Of a DNA stretch of 64,000 nt, positions 60,021 through 64,000 are shown one piece after another. The notes beneath the pieces were generated by a model that was not told where the DNA came from, searched no databases, and saw only the letters and a list, made by a program, of their open reading frames with translations. Origin of the DNA: Asterias rubens (Eukaryota; Echinodermata; Asteroidea; Forcipulatida; Asteriidae); assembly GCF_902459465.1 (NCBI RefSeq), contig NC_047068.1, positions 19,429,195 through 19,493,194 of the forward strand, given 5' to 3'. The translations under genes and the position numbers were made by a program. The first letter of the stretch is position 1. Each line of letters begins with the position of its first letter.

Positions 60021-60487
60021 TCCGTCAGAAATAATGATATGTACAACAATGCTAACCCATAAAAATATTATTTTAAATGGTGGAACATTTTTGAGATATC
60101 GCTGAAAATCCACGTGAATAAGTCCACGCAGGTAGAATAATCCCAACAGAAATATACAATCTGAAATGAGTTTAGCAGTGAGTGAATGGGGCCTGTGGTA
60201 TTACCATAGAGGTTGACCAACTCAACATGACATCTTGCACCGTGACTAGGTTGGGGGGTTGAATGTGAGGGCAGCAGATGGGCATTATGTTGGGGGTCAG
60301 TGTCAGGGTAGAGAATGATTGCAAACAGACCATCAGACACATTTCAACCATTAGGTTAAAATGTCTGCCTGCATTTATAGCTCCTTTCCTTTCTCCCCGT
60401 ATGGGCGCTCTCATTATGTCATGGTGGCAGTAACTAACCATTTTAAAAGGGAATCAAAGTTTTTGTGGTTGGCAAAGTAGATATGTG

Positions 60488-63480
60488 TTACTTCTGCTTA
60501 GCCTTTTTCCTCTCAAGATAGCGTTGTCTTGCATCTGCAACTGAGTCATCATTGTTTCTCTTCTCAACTTTTGATCTTTTCTCCTCGGGTGACCGAGATG
60601 TTTCTATGGGAGATAAATAAAATAAAATAAATTACTAACTGATTTAAGTGATTCTGAAACAAACTTTTTTTTAAACAAACTTTGCTTTGTATATTTGGTT
60701 TGCGGTAACACCATGTGTGTATCTACTTGCCAGGTAGAGTTGTTCTTAGGGAACTGTCTTGCTTTATTCTACTGCCGTGGAGTCTCCTGACGATGACTAG
60801 AGCAAGCTAGTCGAAACGTTGAGACCAATTTCAGAACTGACTCCGCGGCAGTACAGTTAATTACGATCCTATAAGCTAAAGTAGTAGTCCAGTCTAATTT
60901 CTATACCATCCGCCCTGGTAATAGTTAAAAAGCAGGACAGTTCTTTTCAGAACTGAGAAGTCTCCCGAACCTCCGATTATCTACTCCACGGCAGTAGACC
61001 CCAGACAGTTCCCTAAGAACAACTCTACCTGGCAAGTAGATACACACATGGTGTTACCGCAAACCAAATATACATTGATACCTCACCATGCAATGCCTCA
61101 AATCCTATAAACTTTGCTTTATTACCGGAAAATAACAATATAAAGTTAACAAAAATGTTTACCTATTTTGGTGTCTGCATTCTGTGTGTTATCTTCACTG
61201 GTGGCATTTATGGTCTCTTCAATACTCGGAGCCAAACATCCACTCAGCCCGTAAGCATCAAGCTCATGCAGCCTTGGCAATAAATCTTCAATCCACTCAT
61301 ACTTTACCTGAACAAATAAAACAGAATAATAAAAACCTCTTTTGATTTTCCAGACATTTATTGATAATATCTTAGCTGTATTAAACACAGTGATCATAAC
61401 ATCATACAAGTCATACAAGAAAAGTTAAATTTGAACTTGCGTCTTATTGTTTTAGGTACATAAAAATACCAATTTCTAATAAAGAGCCCTAATCATGCAC
61501 AAGCCTGTGACCTTCTTTTTTGAAAGGACAAGAGCACAAAGACATTGTCTTCTTGGTAAAGGGAACCCTATGAGGAAATGTTTACAGGAACACCAAGGCA
61601 ATTACCAGGGGGCATGGAGGTACTCCAGACTAACGAACCGGCGCTCTACCAAGTGAGCTATCAACCCTTTCTTTGTTCAGCCCCAAACTATAACTATTCT
61701 TAATACAGATGATGGATACATGGTGTTAAAGGCAGTGGACACTATTGGTAATTACTCAAAACAATTATTAGCATAAAACCTTACGTGGTAACGAGTAATG
61801 GGGAGCTATTGATAGAATAAAACATTGTGAGAAACAGCTCCCTCTGAAGTAACTTAGTTTTTGAGAAAGAAGTAATTTGCCACGAATTTGATTTTGAAAT
61901 CTCAATATTAGATTTGAAATCAAGCATCTGAAAGCCACTACTTCATGAAACAAGGGTGTTTTTTCGCAACTTCGATGACCAATTGAGCTCAAATTTTCAC
62001 AGGTTTGTTATTTTATGCATATGTTGAGATATCACAAAGTAAGGAGACTGGTCTTTGACAATTACCAGTATCTTTAAGGGGAAAACAATGTCAAAATTGA
62101 AACCAGTTGACTTACAGCAGAAACAGTTCTCATGAATACCTTGGATGTCCAGACCACCTCGTGATATATCACCCAGTCTAAAGCGTCATCATGGCCAAAT
62201 AACTAGCAATGATAACATACAATAAATCTGTATCAATAACACACAGTAAGTATCTTGTCAAATAAAATAATATCTTGTCAGAACTATACATCCACAGATT
62301 CTTTCTCGATTACCTGAGCATGATTTAAGACATTATTTAGACTATTTAAAGACCAGCTTGAACGAAAACGGCAACAAGTGATCTTTGCTGAATTTCATTT
62401 AGAACGTGTTCAATCAATAAGGAAATTAATAACCAAGTTTTCTGCTTTTTTTCAATGGTCCACTCACAGGCCTAATTTATCCTTATAAATACTATATGGG
62501 ATTGCATGGTGAATTATCAATAAATATATTTGGTTTGCGGTAACACCATGTGTGTATCTACTTGAGGCATTGCATGGTGAATTATCAATATATATATTTG
62601 ATTTGGGGTAACACCATGTGTGTATCTACTTGAGGCATTGCATGGTGAGTTGTCAATATAGATTTGGTTTGCGGTAACACCATGTGTGTATCTACTTGCA
62701 GGTAGAGTTTGTTCTTTAGAGAACTGTCTTGCTATATATTCTACTAACCCGGATTAGATTTTCAGAGTTTGGGAGACTCTTGAAGGTGACTAGATCTAGT
62801 TGAAACGTTGAGACCAATTAAGAACTCACTCCACGGTAGTGAAGTTTGTAACGAAAAGTCTCCTCGATCAACTTAAGCTAAAGTTGAAAATTTTCTACCT
62901 TCCGCCCAGATTTAATAAGCAGGACAGTTCTCAAAAGAACATACCTGGCAAGTAGATACACACATGGTGTTACCGCAAACCATACTTATAAATTTTGTAA
63001 AGATACCTTTGACATGGTACCAAAACATCTACTTTGCTTCTCTCCACACATGGGTAAATGGGTACCTGTGAGGGAAGAGATGGTTCTTGTGTTTGGTAAA
63101 ACCGAGTGGCGCATATTAATTGTTGCCCATGCTGCATACTCCCCACAAAAGAGCTGAGATGGTTTAAGGACCAAGCTGAGATGGTTTGAGGACCAGGGGT
63201 AATAATGTTGGAAGCGCTTTGAGACGCCCTCCGGGAGTGAAAAGCACTATATACAAACTAGTTATAATCATTATTATTATATAAACGACGTTCCTATCCA
63301 ACTTACTGCTGATGATGGATGGATGAAGACAGTGGTGCCGTGTCCCTCCATAGTGTGGAACCCTCGGCCAGATGAAGCTTTTCTTGCAACATTGCAGAAG
63401 AATCCCGCACACAGTGACCGTCTTAATAAATCACTGTGGGTTGTGCTTGAGGGTACTTTCTCTTTGGGAAAGAAAGACGT
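60488..63480 (-). CDS. DHX40: DEAH-box RNA helicase DHX40, C-terminal part
   Basis: Only the last four exons lie in the window, on the minus strand: 63480-63307, 62202-62116, 61307-61163, 60603-60488; phases 0, 0, 1; 173 codons including the stop. DHX40 is a probable ATP-dependent RNA helicase of the DEAH family. The helicase core itself would be to the right of the window. What is seen is the C-terminal OB-fold region: LRRSLCAGFFCNVARK, then VFIHPSSALFGHDDALDWVI, YHEVVWTSKVFMRTVSAV, then KYEWIEDLLPRLHELDA. The charged tail contains NNDDSVADARQRYLERKKAK and matches the DHX40-specific end better than DHX8, 15, 16 or 38. Introns are filled with a fold-back element, a SINE piece and a TTAA MITE. 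More exons must lie upstream of 63480; none was confirmed in 63481-64000. Confidence 0.88.
60692..61070. mobile_element. Fold-back element with perfect 68-bp arms
   Basis: The left arm 60692-60759 and right arm 61003-61070 are exact reverse complements over 68 bp, beginning TATTTGGTTTGCGGTAACAC. Inner pairs CTACTGCCG / CGGCAGTAG extend the structure. The loop contains GTCGAAACGTTGAGACC. In the last DHX40 intron. Confidence 0.92.
61540..61675 (-). repeat. tRNA-derived SINE piece
   Basis: On the minus strand, GTTGATAGCTCACTTGGTAG then AGCGCCGGTTCG is a tRNA A-box region, followed by a body with GGTAATTGCCTTGGTGTTCC. The body phrase is also near 48470-48510 (CACCAAGGCAATTACAAGGG). Confidence 0.65.
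61726..62078. repeat. TTAA-end MITE family copy
   Basis: TTAAAGGCAGTGGACACTAT at the left; the right end is shortened to CAATTACCAGTATCTTTAA. It sits 38 bp downstream of the DHX40 donor at 62115. Confidence 0.8.
62525..62985. mobile_element. Fold-back element, second copy with triplicated left arm
   Basis: Same ends as 60692-61070. GGTAACACCATGTGTGTATC appears at 62539, 62607 and 62673, so the left arm start is repeated three times with about 67-bp period. The right arm is single (AGATACACACATGGTGTTACC near 62954). The interior is diverged (TTGAAACGTTGAGACC). Confidence 0.85.
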
Positions 63481-64000
63481 CTGTAAAATCAAACAATGTG
63501 AGAACTGTTGAGAAATGGGACCCATGTTTGAATCTTGATTCACATTAAGAGAATCTCACGCCTTGTGAAAATAGAACATTCTATTGTGTCGCAGACAAAA
63601 CTTTGTTACTGTTTTTAACGAACCCACGAATTTGCCAAAATCACACAACTTTGGTAAATCAATTTTTCAACAAATTCTTGACATGCTCAATACACTTGTT
63701 GTTAACATTTTGACCAGGTAATTTTCAACATGTGATTGTTTCATAATTTTGCATTTTGACAATGTGGCAAATCTTTAACCATTGAATTTCATAGCAGGTG
63801 GCACAGTGCCAAATACACATGGTTTTCACAAACTAGAAAATTTGTTGACTGTATAGTTTAGCATTTTTACGAATCAGTGAGTCTCAATATGCATTTATTT
63901 GTATAAACAGCACTCTGTGTGCATGTATTTTGTTTTCCTTTCGGAGTTAATACCTCATCCATATAGCTGCAAGGTTGAAAACATAAAAGACAGTTCTGTA
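63481..64000. other. DHX40 intron sequence up to the window edge
   Basis: Directly upstream (in gene sense) of the first visible exon. No further exon was confirmed. The nearest candidate, 13 bp at 63954-63966 between AG and GT, has no supporting frame. Confidence 0.5.

Larger units (their letters stand above)
57493..60487. other. Convergent 3' regions of HAUS2 and DHX40, repeat-filled
   Basis: No gene. In order: a tRNA-derived SINE piece (57690-57840), a TGCGTTTTGGCGACC MITE (58031-58181), a SINE with intact B-box (58310-58680) and two TTAA elements (58933-59262, 59672-60020). A related 'accgtttgattgtttcaattctat' repeat lies at 59270-59640. Confidence 0.6.

Noticed and set aside
61640-61675. 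A tRNA gene on the minus strand
   Set aside because: Only the D-arm/A-box half is tRNA-like; the sequence then runs into a SINE body.
63954-63966. A 13-bp micro-exon of DHX40 between AG and GT
   Set aside because: Its length and phase do not fit the phase-0 start of the next exon, and nothing in it matches the family with confidence.

Overview
This is a eukaryotic nuclear window with intron-rich genes, canonical GT-AG splice sites, long AT-rich intergenic stretches and dense short inverted-repeat transposons. The gene set (stearoyl-CoA desaturase, TMEM101, LITAF-like, SLCO/OATP, HAUS2, DHX40, class A GPCR) is animal. Intron density and the repeat types suggest a marine invertebrate deuterostome, most likely an echinoderm such as a sea star. 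That species-level guess is inference only.

Layout, left to right: a decayed Tigger/pogo transposase on the minus strand (465-2039). A minus-strand gene (4978-10676) whose five exons join in frame into RING, Gln-rich linker, B-box and C-terminal galectin domain. A repeat-rich gap. A plus-strand stearoyl-CoA desaturase (15988-18358). Plus-strand TMEM101 (20974-23148). A minus-strand LITAF/CDIP1-type gene (25148-27222). A ten-exon minus-strand SLCO/OATP transporter (31068-40720). A plus-strand intronless class A GPCR (43764-44873). A minus-strand FKBP12-type prolyl isomerase whose last intron is a U12-type AT-AC intron (49004-52618). Plus-strand HAUS2 (54488-57492). The 3' part of minus-strand DHX40 (60488-63480), whose upstream exons lie beyond the right edge. 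I derived the exon structures by hand; in every gene the phases add up and the terminal exon ends on a stop codon.

The genes look like independent housekeeping or signalling loci, not a cluster with one function. The space between and inside them is filled by recurrent elements. The largest family is about 350-390 bp, has TTTAAAGGCA..GGACAC-type inverted ends abutting TTAA, and carries a central palindrome. At least eight other palindromic MITE-like families, several tRNA-derived SINE pieces and one LINE fragment are also present.

The most notable items are the TRIM-like/galectin fusion, the consensus AT-AC intron in the FKBP gene, the acidic repeat extension on the SLCO protein, the GPCR lacking the TM6 and TM7 prolines, and the TTAA-abutting hairpin family.
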